Below are positions 1 to 6,290 of a stretch of DNA of 7,281 nucleotides, piece after piece. The notes beneath the pieces are model-generated. The model made no database searches, was not told the DNA's origin, and was given only the letters and a program-made list of their open reading frames with translations. Within the stretch, counting starts at the first letter, position 1. Every line of letters begins with the position of its first letter. Source of the stretch: an uncultured Armatimonadota bacterium (GTDB lineage Bacteria; Armatimonadota; Armatimonadia; Armatimonadales; Armatimonadaceae); NCBI GenBank assembly GCA_903924445.1, contig CAIYBQ010000588.1, positions 1 to 7,281 on the forward strand, in the 5' to 3' direction. The translations under genes were made by a program, and so were the position numbers.

Positions 1-887
1 ACGATTTCCGTCTCGGGATCGCCAAAGCGGCAGTTGTATTCAAGGCACATCGGTCCATCAGGAGTCAACATGATGCCAGCAAACAATACACCGCGGTACG
101 GAATCCCGGTTGATTTGATGGCACGGACAACTGGTTTGATGATGACATCGCACATGGCGTTGATTTCATCCTGAGAGATCCCCGGTACTGGACCGTAGGC
201 TCCCATTCCGCCCGTATTCGGACCTGTGTCACCCTCGCCGATACGTTTATGGTCCTGCGCCAGAAGCATCGGCACAACGGTATCGCCATCCACAAAGGCC
301 ATTAGGCTTGCTTCCGGCCCGTTCAGACAGGCTTCAATGACAACCTTGTCACCACTTGCGCCAAACTCGCGGGTTACCATGATGCGTGTGATGGCATCCT
401 GTGCTTCTTGGAGACTGGCCGCCACGACGACGCCTTTGCCTGCAGCATCGCCATCCGCTTTGATGACAATCGGGTACGTTGCCGCCGCGAGATAAGCGAG
501 CGCATCAGGTGCCGTCTCAAAGACCTCAAACGAAGCCGTAGGTACACCAGCCTGCTTCATCAGCTGCTTTGAAAACACCTTTGAGCCCTCGAGCTGGGCA
601 TTTTCGGCTGTAGGACCGAAGATACGTAACCCGACTGCTTCAAAGGCATCCACGACGCCAAGAATCAAAGGCTTTTCCGGGCCGACAACCGTAAGGTCAA
701 TCTGTTGGTGCTGTGCGAACTGGACAAGTCCAGCAATGTCGGTCACCGCTATGTCAACATTTTCAGCAACAGCTGCTGTCCCAGCATTCCCGGGTGCACA
801 ATAGACTTTATGAACGTCCTTGGATTGCGCGAGCTTCCAGCAGATGGCATGTTCGCGTCCACCACCACCGATGACGAGGATCTTCAT
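1..887 (-). CDS. purD: Phosphoribosylamine-glycine ligase (GAR synthetase), 3' end cut by window edge
   Basis: This enzyme joins glycine to 5-phosphoribosylamine using ATP, the second step of de novo purine synthesis in the cytoplasm. The window holds the first 295 residues of a family usually about 420-430 long; the C-terminal part lies beyond position 1. The N-terminal domain opens with the glycine-rich GGGGREHA (residues 7-14). The ATP-grasp domain shows KADGDAAGKGV (143-153), the hallmark QDHKRIGEGDTGPNTGGMGA (211-230) and the metal/ATP-binding EYNCRFGDPE (283-292). The last motif reads DPETE where DPETQ is usual. The start is set by GGAGG at 898-902, ten bases before the ATG, and by the MKILVIGGGGREHA opening typical of PurD. 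It follows dnaB on the same strand after a 145-base gap and may be cotranscribed with it. No purine-operon regulatory site or riboswitch is visible in that gap. Identity is secure. Confidence 0.97.
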   Translation of the reverse strand, partial: MKILVIGGGGREHAICWKLAQSKDVHKVYCAPGNAGTAAVAENVDIAVTDIAGLVQFAQHQQIDLTVVGPEKPLILGVVDAFEAVGLRIFGPTAENAQLEGSKVFSKQLMKQAGVPTASFEVFETAPDALAYLAAATYPIVIKADGDAAGKGVVVAASLQEAQDAITRIMVTREFGASGDKVVIEACLNGPEASLMAFVDGDTVVPMLLAQDHKRIGEGDTGPNTGGMGAYGPVPGISQDEINAMCDVIIKPVVRAIKSTGIPYRGVLFAGIMLTPDGPMCLEYNCRFGDPETEI

Positions 888-1032
888 ATCGAGACAGCCT
901 CCAATAAACCGGACGTATCCTGGTCACAAAACGACGAATCAAATGCGGCATCCGGAAACCAACCAACAAGGCAACCAATCCGAATCCACCAACATTTAGC
1001 CAGTATTTCGACACAGCTGTGGCAACCGCGGA

Positions 1033-2433
1033 TCATAACAAACTATCATCCGAGCGCTGTGCCAAGTTCTCAAAACGCGCAAACTTAGGAATGAATGCCA
1101 GTTTCACTGTACCTGTCGGGCCATTACGTTGTTTCGCGATAATGAACTCAGCTTCTTCTGCATCGTTGTAGGCATTATCGGATGCCTTTGCGGCATCCTT
1201 TTGGTCGTCATCTTCGACGGTGACGGCCTCTTTACGAGCGTAGTAGGCTGGACGGTAGATAAAGCCAACGATATCTGCTTCGGCCTCGATTGCACCTGAT
1301 TCACGGAGGTCAGAAAGCATTGGACGTTTGTCTTCACGCTGTTCAACACGACGCGAAAGCTGCGAGAGAGCAATGACCGGACAGTCCATTTCTCTTGCAA
1401 GATTTTTGAGGCCACGTGCAATTTCGGTGATTTCGTAGTTGCGGCTTTCCGCATCTTTGGATGAACCACGCATCAGCTGCAGGTAGTCCACAATGACCAG
1501 ATCCAGGCCGTGCTCAGCCTTTAGACGGCGGCATTTTGAGCGCATCTCGAGGGCCGACATATCGGTTGTGTCATCAATAAACAGGCTGCACTTCCAAAGT
1601 CTGTCCACTGCTTCCGCAAGGCGCGTCCAGTCATCGGCATGTAAGTGTCCGGTTCTAAGCCGGTGTGCATCCACGCGAGCCTCGGAACACATCATTCTCT
1701 GCGTAAGCGATTCCTTGCTCATTTCAAGAGAGAACACAGCAACGGTTTTGCCAAGGAGCGCGGCGTTTTGTCCCATCGTGAGGGTTAGCGCGGTCTTACC
1801 CATCGATGGTCTGGCAGCAACGATGATGAGATCACCCTTTTGCAGACCGGATGTCATGTAGTTGAGATCGATAAAACCCGTGTCTACGCCGGTAGTGACA
1901 TCCTTTTCGGAATAGAGATGTTCGATTTTGTCGAAGGTCTCGGACAGGAGCGGCTTGAGGGGAGTAAAGCCTCCTTGCCGTCTACGCTGCCCGACATCCA
2001 GCATGAGTTTTTCAGCCTGGTCAACCAGAACATCCACGTTGTCGGGATCCTGGTAGGCAAGGCCTGCAATCTGTGAGCTGGTTTCGATGAGCTTCCGCAG
2101 GATTGCCTTTTGCTGAACAATCCGGGCGTAGTAAGTGACATTGGATGTCGTGGGCACAAACTCACCTAGTTGCATCATGTAGGCAAGGCCACCGACTAGC
2201 TCAAGGTGATTGCGGCGCTGCAGCTCTTCCGACAGCGTGACGATGTCTACAGGCTCACCCTTTTCAGAAATCGCAAGCATCGCCTCGTATATTCGCGCGT
2301 GAGCTTCGCGATAAAAGTCATCCCGAAGCAGCAGCTCACTGGCACGCTCAATCGCAGCGCGTTCGCCGAGCAGCATCGCGCCAAGAACAGCCATTTCGGC
2401 TTCGATATTTTGGGGTGGTATTCGTTCCAGCAT
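1033..2433 (-). CDS. dnaB: Replicative DNA helicase DnaB
   Basis: This is the hexameric ring helicase that unwinds the chromosome at the replication fork; at 466 residues it has normal length. The N-terminal helical domain begins with the classic RIPPQNIEAEMAVLGAML (residues 4-21). The RecA-like motor domain shows Walker A ARPSMGKT (207-214), FSLEMSK with the catalytic glutamate (234-240), Walker B VIVDYLQL (313-320), ALSQLSRR (355-362), DLRESGAIEAEADIV (375-389) and the arginine-finger segment KQRNGPTGT (434-442). There is no intein. Residues about 401-428 form an acidic loop, richer in Asp and Ala and longer than in E. coli DnaB. The ATG is fixed by the family's N-terminus and by an in-frame TAA two codons upstream. 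No Shine-Dalgarno is visible; the ATG lies 13 bases after a strong hairpin. rplI lies upstream, as in many bacteria, and purD downstream. Confidence 0.98.
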   Translation of the reverse strand: MLERIPPQNIEAEMAVLGAMLLGERAAIERASELLLRDDFYREAHARIYEAMLAISEKGEPVDIVTLSEELQRRNHLELVGGLAYMMQLGEFVPTTSNVTYYARIVQQKAILRKLIETSSQIAGLAYQDPDNVDVLVDQAEKLMLDVGQRRRQGGFTPLKPLLSETFDKIEHLYSEKDVTTGVDTGFIDLNYMTSGLQKGDLIIVAARPSMGKTALTLTMGQNAALLGKTVAVFSLEMSKESLTQRMMCSEARVDAHRLRTGHLHADDWTRLAEAVDRLWKCSLFIDDTTDMSALEMRSKCRRLKAEHGLDLVIVDYLQLMRGSSKDAESRNYEITEIARGLKNLAREMDCPVIALSQLSRRVEQREDKRPMLSDLRESGAIEAEADIVGFIYRPAYYARKEAVTVEDDDQKDAAKASDNAYNDAEEAEFIIAKQRNGPTGTVKLAFIPKFARFENLAQRSDDSLL

Positions 2434-2446
2434 ACGTTAGAAATCA

Positions 2447-2482
2447 CAAACCCCCGGAGGCATCACAGCCCACGGGGGTTTG
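2447..2482 (-). terminator. GC-rich hairpin between rplI and dnaB, possible terminator or attenuator
   Basis: A perfect 10-base inverted repeat, CAAACCCCCG at 2447-2456 and CGGGGGTTTG at 2473-2482, encloses an inner GGC/GCC stem (2459-2461 with 2468-2470) and a six-base loop. Read on the minus strand, it starts 18 bases after the rplI stop. It ends with TTTG and then TGATTTC, so the T-tract is short and interrupted. It could end the mla-rplI transcript, partly attenuate dnaB, or act as an RNA processing or stability element. The dnaB ATG is only 13 bases beyond, so full termination would leave dnaB needing a promoter inside rplI. The hairpin is certain; its function is inferred. Confidence 0.5.
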
Positions 2483-2500
2483 CAGAGGTAATGTCCCCGA

Positions 2501-2947
2501 TTAGGCCTTGTTTACAGAGACCGTAAGTTCAACGGTGATGTCTCGGTGCAACTTTACAGGCACGGTGAATGTTCCAACAGCCTTGATTGGGTCATGGAGG
2601 TTGACCTTACGCTTGTCAACCACAACACCAAGTGATGTCTGGATTGCAGTTGCGATGTCAGCAGCGGTGATCGAACCGAAGAGGCGATCTCCACTACCAG
2701 CCTTGGCAGTGATTTCCAAGGTTTTGCCTTCGATGGCAACCTGTGCTGCCTGAGCAGACGACAACAGATTTACAGCCTTGCGGTCTTCCGCTGCAAGCTT
2801 GATTTCGAGCTGACGAAGAGCACCACCAGCAGCCTCGACTGCCAGCCCACGTGGGAACAGGTAGTTGCGCGCATAGCCATCTGAAACCGCGACGACCTCG
2901 TCCTCGCGTCCAACCTTTGCAATATCCTTATTCAGAATTACTTTCAT
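2501..2947 (-). CDS. rplI: 50S ribosomal protein L9
   Basis: L9 is a two-domain protein of the large ribosomal subunit, bound near the base of the L1 stalk to 23S rRNA. The 148-residue product matches the family length. Its N-terminal RNA-binding domain is diagnostic: MKVILNKDIAKVGREDEVVAV, then the DGYARNYLFPRGLAVEA segment (residues about 23-39). A long charged helix links it to the C-terminal domain, which contains GDRLFGSITAADIATAI (residues about 86-102). An in-frame start exists 15 codons upstream at 2992, but it lies inside mlaD. The ATG at 2947 is preferred because it gives the canonical N-terminus and has GAGG seven bases upstream (2955-2958). That site lies in the last mlaD codons, and the mlaD stop is only four bases away, which suggests translational coupling. 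dnaB follows as in many bacteria, but rpsF, ssb and rpsR are not upstream. Confidence 0.97.
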   Translation of the reverse strand: MKVILNKDIAKVGREDEVVAVSDGYARNYLFPRGLAVEAAGGALRQLEIKLAAEDRKAVNLLSSAQAAQVAIEGKTLEITAKAGSGDRLFGSITAADIATAIQTSLGVVVDKRKVNLHDPIKAVGTFTVPVKLHRDITVELTVSVNKA

Positions 2948-2951
2948 CTCG

Positions 2952-4457
2952 TTACCTCTTCCACTGAATGCCAATGACGGGTCCACCAGCACGACCTATC
3001 CCGTCGTAGCCAGCAAACATTGCTGTACCTGCATTCAGACGTTTCCGCAATCGGGCATCGGCCGTAATCGCAACCGGATTCCAGACATCCAAGCGGAAGT
3101 CATACCCACGAAGCGACTGGTCAAGCCCCACACCTAGTTTCCCAGCAAACAGCCCGTACCTCAGCACACTGCTGTCACTACGAATAATGCCCTGTTGAAT
3201 ATCCACCCGATTGCCTTCTGTTGCATCGAATAAACCGAGGCGAAGGTAGCTGTCTGGAGTGAATCCAGGCACAACCGCATGGACATCCTGTCGAAGGCGC
3301 CCGGACTTTGTACCGTATCGCGCATCGAAGGTCAAGCCGGGTTCGGCAATCTCTGGGATGTTGATGCCAGGTTTTGCTGCTCCTCCACGGCGCTCGCCCG
3401 GTAATCGGATAGATTCCGCTCGTTTGGCGATGTCTTTTACGGACGCGCTCGTGTCTTTCACATTTGCAATGGTTGTGCGGATGTCATTACCGAGAATGGG
3501 ATCGTTCACCAATTTTTCGAGGCCTGCAACTGTCTCATCAAGCTTTTGGGTGATCTTTACCGTGTTAGCCGTGATGGCTTCCATGTTTGCAACGGAGCCT
3601 TTGATACCGGCCTGCATTGTTGGATCTGTGAGCGTCAGGCGAAGGTCATCCACCAGCTTAGAAATAGTGCGCACGGTCTCATTAGTGGCCGCAACGGAAT
3701 CCCGTATCGCCGCACGATTATCCGATACGGTTCCCTTGAGCTCCTGCGTCAGGCCGACCGCTTCATCTGCGACCTTCTTTCCGCTTTGCGCGGCGCCGCG
3801 AACATCGCCAAGGAGACCATTTGTCTGCTTGGTCAGTTGCGTTAGCTGCAACTCGATTTTCGGGACAAGACTTGCCGTGGATGCGCTCAGTTCAGCGGCA
3901 TTTTCCATGATGCGCTCAGCTTGTTTGAGTGCGCCTGGAAGCTCCTCGGATGCTAGACGCAGATTGTGAACAGTGACGCGGATGTCTTCCTGCAGCTGCT
4001 TATCGCTCATCACATTGTCAACTTTCGTCAGAACTGAATCTGCTGTGTTGACAATCCCTTCCATGCCCCGTGTGTCACGCCCCGTCATCACGGTATTTTC
4101 GCTTATCGGCGCCGTGGCAGTCCCCATCGTGACTTGCACGTACGGAGGCGACCCAATTAACGGCGTCACGATTTCGAATTGTGTATCGGCCACCAGTGGA
4201 TACTTGTTCTCGACGCGAAGCGTCAATCTGGCTTTGTTTGCGACGAGCTCGATGTTGTTCACAGAGCCAATATGGATTCCGGCGAGGCGGACTGCAGAGC
4301 CGACAACAAGGCCTTTGGCATCCGAGAAGTCCACTTTGACATCGGTCGTGGATGCTGCAGACAGATTGCCTCGGAGGGTTGTGATGGCGTAGGTGACCCC
4401 GGCAACGGATGCCAATACTGTCAGCCCCACCAACAAGCTCCTCTGACTGTCACGCAT
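2952..4457 (-). CDS. mlaD: MlaD-like MCE-domain lipid-transport protein with C-terminal beta-rich domain
   Basis: This is the periplasmic substrate-binding part of an MCE-type ABC transporter that moves lipids between inner and outer membrane. It has 501 residues, far longer than E. coli MlaD (about 180). One N-terminal transmembrane helix spans residues 8-27. The MCE domain spans about 37-128 (DVKVDFSDAKGLVVGSAVRLAGIHIGSV at its start, by position 39-66). A long, mostly helical Ala/Thr/Lys-rich region with several VxxTxxxLxxxV-like repeats runs from about 135 to 350 and could form a tube or coiled coil. After a Gly/Pro linker (353-373), residues about 376-501 alternate as short beta strands, including SYLRLGLFD and RYGLFAGKLGVGLD. 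Similar tails are known in MCE proteins of other diderms and are thought to reach the outer membrane; that role is inferred. AGGAGGT at 4468-4474, inside mlaF, supports the start. It overlaps mlaF by 8 bases. The gene symbol is by family, not strict orthology. Confidence 0.9.
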   Translation of the reverse strand: MRDSQRSLLVGLTVLASVAGVTYAITTLRGNLSAASTTDVKVDFSDAKGLVVGSAVRLAGIHIGSVNNIELVANKARLTLRVENKYPLVADTQFEIVTPLIGSPPYVQVTMGTATAPISENTVMTGRDTRGMEGIVNTADSVLTKVDNVMSDKQLQEDIRVTVHNLRLASEELPGALKQAERIMENAAELSASTASLVPKIELQLTQLTKQTNGLLGDVRGAAQSGKKVADEAVGLTQELKGTVSDNRAAIRDSVAATNETVRTISKLVDDLRLTLTDPTMQAGIKGSVANMEAITANTVKITQKLDETVAGLEKLVNDPILGNDIRTTIANVKDTSASVKDIAKRAESIRLPGERRGGAAKPGINIPEIAEPGLTFDARYGTKSGRLRQDVHAVVPGFTPDSYLRLGLFDATEGNRVDIQQGIIRSDSSVLRYGLFAGKLGVGLDQSLRGYDFRLDVWNPVAITADARLRKRLNAGTAMFAGYDGIGRAGGPVIGIQWKR

Positions 4458-5265
4458 CGCTGCGACTACCTCCTGAATGCATCCGGGTCTGAATCGGTCC
4501 CGTCACATCCCCAACCGTAAACTGTCTCACAACCGGGTCACGAGAATCCCGGAACGCATCCCGGGAACCATCGAAATGAACCTTTCCACCGTATAACATA
4601 ACGACACGGTCTGCAATGCGCATCACGGATGCCATATCGTGTGTGACCACGATGCTTGTGACATTACGTCTTTCACGGGTTTCAACAATGAGGTGGTCGA
4701 TGGCTGCCGCGGTGACTGGATCGAGCCCAGATGTCGGTTCATCGTAGAGAATTACATCCGGTTCGGTTGCTAGCGCGCGTGCAAGGCCAACCCGCCGGCG
4801 CATCCCACCCGAAAGCTCGGATGGCATCCGCCGCTCAATCCCAACTAAGCCGACATCGAAGAGCAGCTCTGTTACCCGACGTGCAATACCTACACGGCTT
4901 AGACCAGCGTAACGGCTACGAAGCGGCCCTTTCCGAATACCAAAGACTACATTTTCAAACACAGACATGCTGTCAAACAGCGCGGCGTATTGAAAAACAA
5001 AGCCCATTCGCGCACGGATTGCATGCCTTTGAGACTCTTTGAGCGCAGTGATATTGATGCCATCGATGTAGACATCCCCTGATGTAGGCTCCACCAAAGC
5101 GGACATGCACTTAAGGAGGGTTGACTTCCCGCACCCGGACAGGCCGACAACGCAGACCAGCTCACCGGGATTGATCGTGAGGTTGATATCCTTGAGGACG
5201 CTCAAGGGGCCGTGGTCGACACCAATGCCCTGCAGGCGGATACTGACCCCTTTTGATGTGCTCAA
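4450..5265 (-). CDS. mlaF: MlaF-like ABC transporter ATP-binding protein
   Basis: This cytoplasmic ATPase powers the MlaE permease. The 271-residue product has the full set of ABC motifs: Walker A GLSGCGKST (41-49), Q-loop FQYAALFDSM with Gln92, signature LSGGMRRR (151-158), Walker B VILYDEPTSGLDP with catalytic Glu176 (171-183), and the switch histidine in VVTHD (206-210). The C-terminal stretch around DPVVRQFTVGDVTGPI (243-258) is typical of the MlaF branch rather than of generic importers. The start is TTG, its T and G shared with the TGA stop of mlaE (TTGA overlap); no ATG or GTG fits the frame. No strong Shine-Dalgarno precedes it, so translation is probably coupled to mlaE. The 3' end overlaps mlaD by 8 bases. 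MlaB and MlaC partners are not present in the window. Confidence 0.95.
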   Translation of the reverse strand: MSTSKGVSIRLQGIGVDHGPLSVLKDINLTINPGELVCVVGLSGCGKSTLLKCMSALVEPTSGDVYIDGINITALKESQRHAIRARMGFVFQYAALFDSMSVFENVVFGIRKGPLRSRYAGLSRVGIARRVTELLFDVGLVGIERRMPSELSGGMRRRVGLARALATEPDVILYDEPTSGLDPVTAAAIDHLIVETRERRNVTSIVVTHDMASVMRIADRVVMLYGGKVHFDGSRDAFRDSRDPVVRQFTVGDVTGPIQTRMHSGGSRSDA

Positions 5266-6122
5266 AGCGCTAGACCGCCATTTGTCGTAAAGGTAATCAG
5301 GAGGTCAGCAAGAAATATCAACGCGAGGGACAAAACTACGGCACGAATCGTACTTGATCCGACACCCGCAGCACCGCCAGTGGAGTTTAGGCCTTCATTG
5401 CAGCCGATGACACCAACGATACACCCGAAAACCATCGCCTTGTACAGGCCCTCAAAAATATCGGAGCCCGAGTGGTGTAGGGCGTTGCGGATACTCGTGA
5501 TGTATTGCTGCGTGGAAACGCCATTGGACGATGCCACTAATCCGCCTGCGGCGACGCCCATGAGGTCAGACAACACCGTTAGCACTGGTAGCATCAATGT
5601 GCAAGCAAGAATCCGCGAACTCGCAAGGTAGCGGACGGGCGATAGGCCCATCACACGTAGCGCATCGATTTGCTCGCTCGCACGCATCGCACCAAGCTCG
5701 GCTGCGATCGAACTCCCCGCTCGAGCGGTCAACATGATGCCAGCGATCAGGGGCCCGGTTTCGCGAACAACCGTGATCGCGACAATGCCACCAACAAGCC
5801 CGGATGCACCGTAGTTCTTGAGGGACATCACGGTGTAGTAAGCAAAAACAGCGCTGGACAGCCCAACGGTCGTACCAGCTATCGGGAACGTCTGAACTCC
5901 GAGTAAAAACCATTGCCTAATGTGCGTGATGAGGTCTGTCTCTCGAATGCCAGCCACCGCTTCTGTGAGCACAAGAAAGACATCGCCAATATAGCGGATA
6001 ACAGACAGCGGACCACTGATCACGACTTGGCGCGAGACGCGCCCGACCCCCTCAAGGACCAGAGTCGTCTCATCTGCAACCTCGGTCATTGTCCGCTTAA
6101 TACCAGTCGGTCGGGTCGCCAT
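5262..6122 (-). CDS. mlaE: MlaE-like permease of the MCE lipid transporter
   Basis: This inner-membrane subunit pairs with the MlaF ATPase and the MCE protein to move phospholipid. It has 286 residues with about five or six hydrophobic segments, at roughly 70-100, 105-135, 165-198, 225-245 and 257-277. The family core is unmistakable: VVRETGPLIAGIMLTARAGS followed by SIAAELGAMRASEQIDALRVMG (residues 118-159), with the conserved EQIDAL, and the C-terminal GVGSSTIRAVVLSLALIFLADLLIT (253-277). An in-frame ATG at 6155 would add 11 residues. The ATG at 6122 is chosen because GGAGGTG lies just upstream (6126-6132). It is the first gene of the leftward operon and is divergent from the SRP RNA, so its promoter should lie in 6133-6260. 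I could not pick a convincing -10/-35 pair on the minus strand. Confidence 0.95.
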   Translation of the reverse strand: MATRPTGIKRTMTEVADETTLVLEGVGRVSRQVVISGPLSVIRYIGDVFLVLTEAVAGIRETDLITHIRQWFLLGVQTFPIAGTTVGLSSAVFAYYTVMSLKNYGASGLVGGIVAITVVRETGPLIAGIMLTARAGSSIAAELGAMRASEQIDALRVMGLSPVRYLASSRILACTLMLPVLTVLSDLMGVAAGGLVASSNGVSTQQYITSIRNALHHSGSDIFEGLYKAMVFGCIVGVIGCNEGLNSTGGAAGVGSSTIRAVVLSLALIFLADLLITFTTNGGLAL

Positions 6123-6125
6123 ATT

Positions 6126-6132
6126 CACCTCC
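6126..6132 (-). promoter_or_regulatory. Shine-Dalgarno site that fixes the mlaE start
   Basis: On the minus strand this reads GGAGGTG. The GGAGG core is five bases before the ATG at 6122. The in-frame ATG at 6155 has no comparable site upstream, so the shorter mlaE product is preferred. Confidence 0.8.
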
Positions 6133-6162
6133 AGTCTATCCTGACACATCACCACGATGTAA

Positions 6163-6190
6163 GTGACAATCGCTCTGTAAGCGGTACAAT
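6163..6190 (+). promoter_or_regulatory. Sigma-70-like promoter for the SRP RNA (and possibly dnaX)
   Basis: GTGACA (6163-6168) matches the -35 consensus at five of six bases, and TACAAT (6185-6190) matches the -10 consensus at five of six, with a 16-base spacer. Transcription would begin near 6197, just before the conserved SRP RNA fold, so the position is right for a stable-RNA promoter. The assignment is by consensus and context only. Confidence 0.65.
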
Positions 6191-6270
6191 GACATCACGG
6201 CAGCGGGTCGGCTCCGAACCAGGTCAGGGCGGAAGCAGCAGCCTTTAGGAGCACGGCCCGTGTGTCGGAA
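6191..6270 (+). ncRNA. ffs: Signal recognition particle RNA, small bacterial (4.5S) type
   Basis: This RNA binds Ffh to form the particle that targets nascent membrane proteins. The Ffh-binding tip is clear: AGGTCAGG (6221-6228), a GC/GC stem closed by a GGAA tetraloop (6231-6234), then AGCAGCCT (6237-6244). Below it, GCTCC (6211-6215) pairs with GGAGC (6248-6252) and CGGGTCG (6204-6210) pairs with CGGCCCG (6254-6260), with only A6253 bulged between the two stems. A weaker outer helix, GACA (6191-6194) with TGTC (6263-6266), may close the structure. The size suits the small type without an Alu domain. The exact ends are uncertain by about 10 bases: the predicted start site near 6197 would exclude the outer helix, and a competing hairpin occupies 6261-6282. 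ffs next to dnaX is a familiar arrangement in bacteria. Confidence 0.93.
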
Positions 6271-6282
6271 ACTTCCCACACA
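6261..6282 (+). other. Stem-loop between the SRP RNA and dnaX
   Basis: TGTGT (6261-6265) pairs with ACACA (6278-6282). After one C-C mismatch, GGA (6267-6269) pairs with TCC (6274-6276) around a four-base loop. No T-run follows, so it does not look like an intrinsic terminator; readthrough into dnaX is expected. It could mark the 3' processing boundary of the SRP RNA or influence dnaX translation, since the dnaX ATG is eight bases beyond. It competes with the outer helix of the SRP RNA. Function is inferred. Confidence 0.4.
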
Positions 6283-6290
6283 ATAACCGG

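Noticed and set aside
888..1032. Promoter or purine riboswitch upstream of purD
   Set aside because: A TTGCCA box is present near the dnaB end, but no matching -10 follows at normal spacing, and I see no conserved purine riboswitch core or terminator.
705..1088. 127-codon plus-strand frame across the purD start, the gap and the dnaB end
   Set aside because: It is antisense to the ends of two clear genes, has low-complexity Gln/Ser/Pro composition and resembles no family I know.
2948..2992. Longer rplI start at 2992
   Set aside because: It would lie within mlaD and add residues before the canonical MKVILNKDI start of L9, which has its own ribosome binding site.
3259..3969. 236-codon open frame on the plus strand opposite mlaD
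   Set aside because: It is antisense to a well-supported MCE gene. The product is Ser/Arg/Val-rich with no recognisable domain, as expected from the complement of Ala/Thr/Asp-rich coding sequence.
5566..5913. 115-codon minus-strand frame inside mlaE
   Set aside because: It is an out-of-frame shadow of the MlaE core; the Cys/Trp/Arg-rich translation shows no protein-like pattern.
6123..6155. Longer mlaE start at 6155
   Set aside because: The 11 extra residues are not typical of the family, and the strong GGAGGTG site lies inside them, properly spaced for the ATG at 6122.
6133..6260. Minus-strand promoter for mlaE
   Set aside because: TTGTCA (6164-6169) could be a -35, but no acceptable -10 lies at the right distance, so no site was called.
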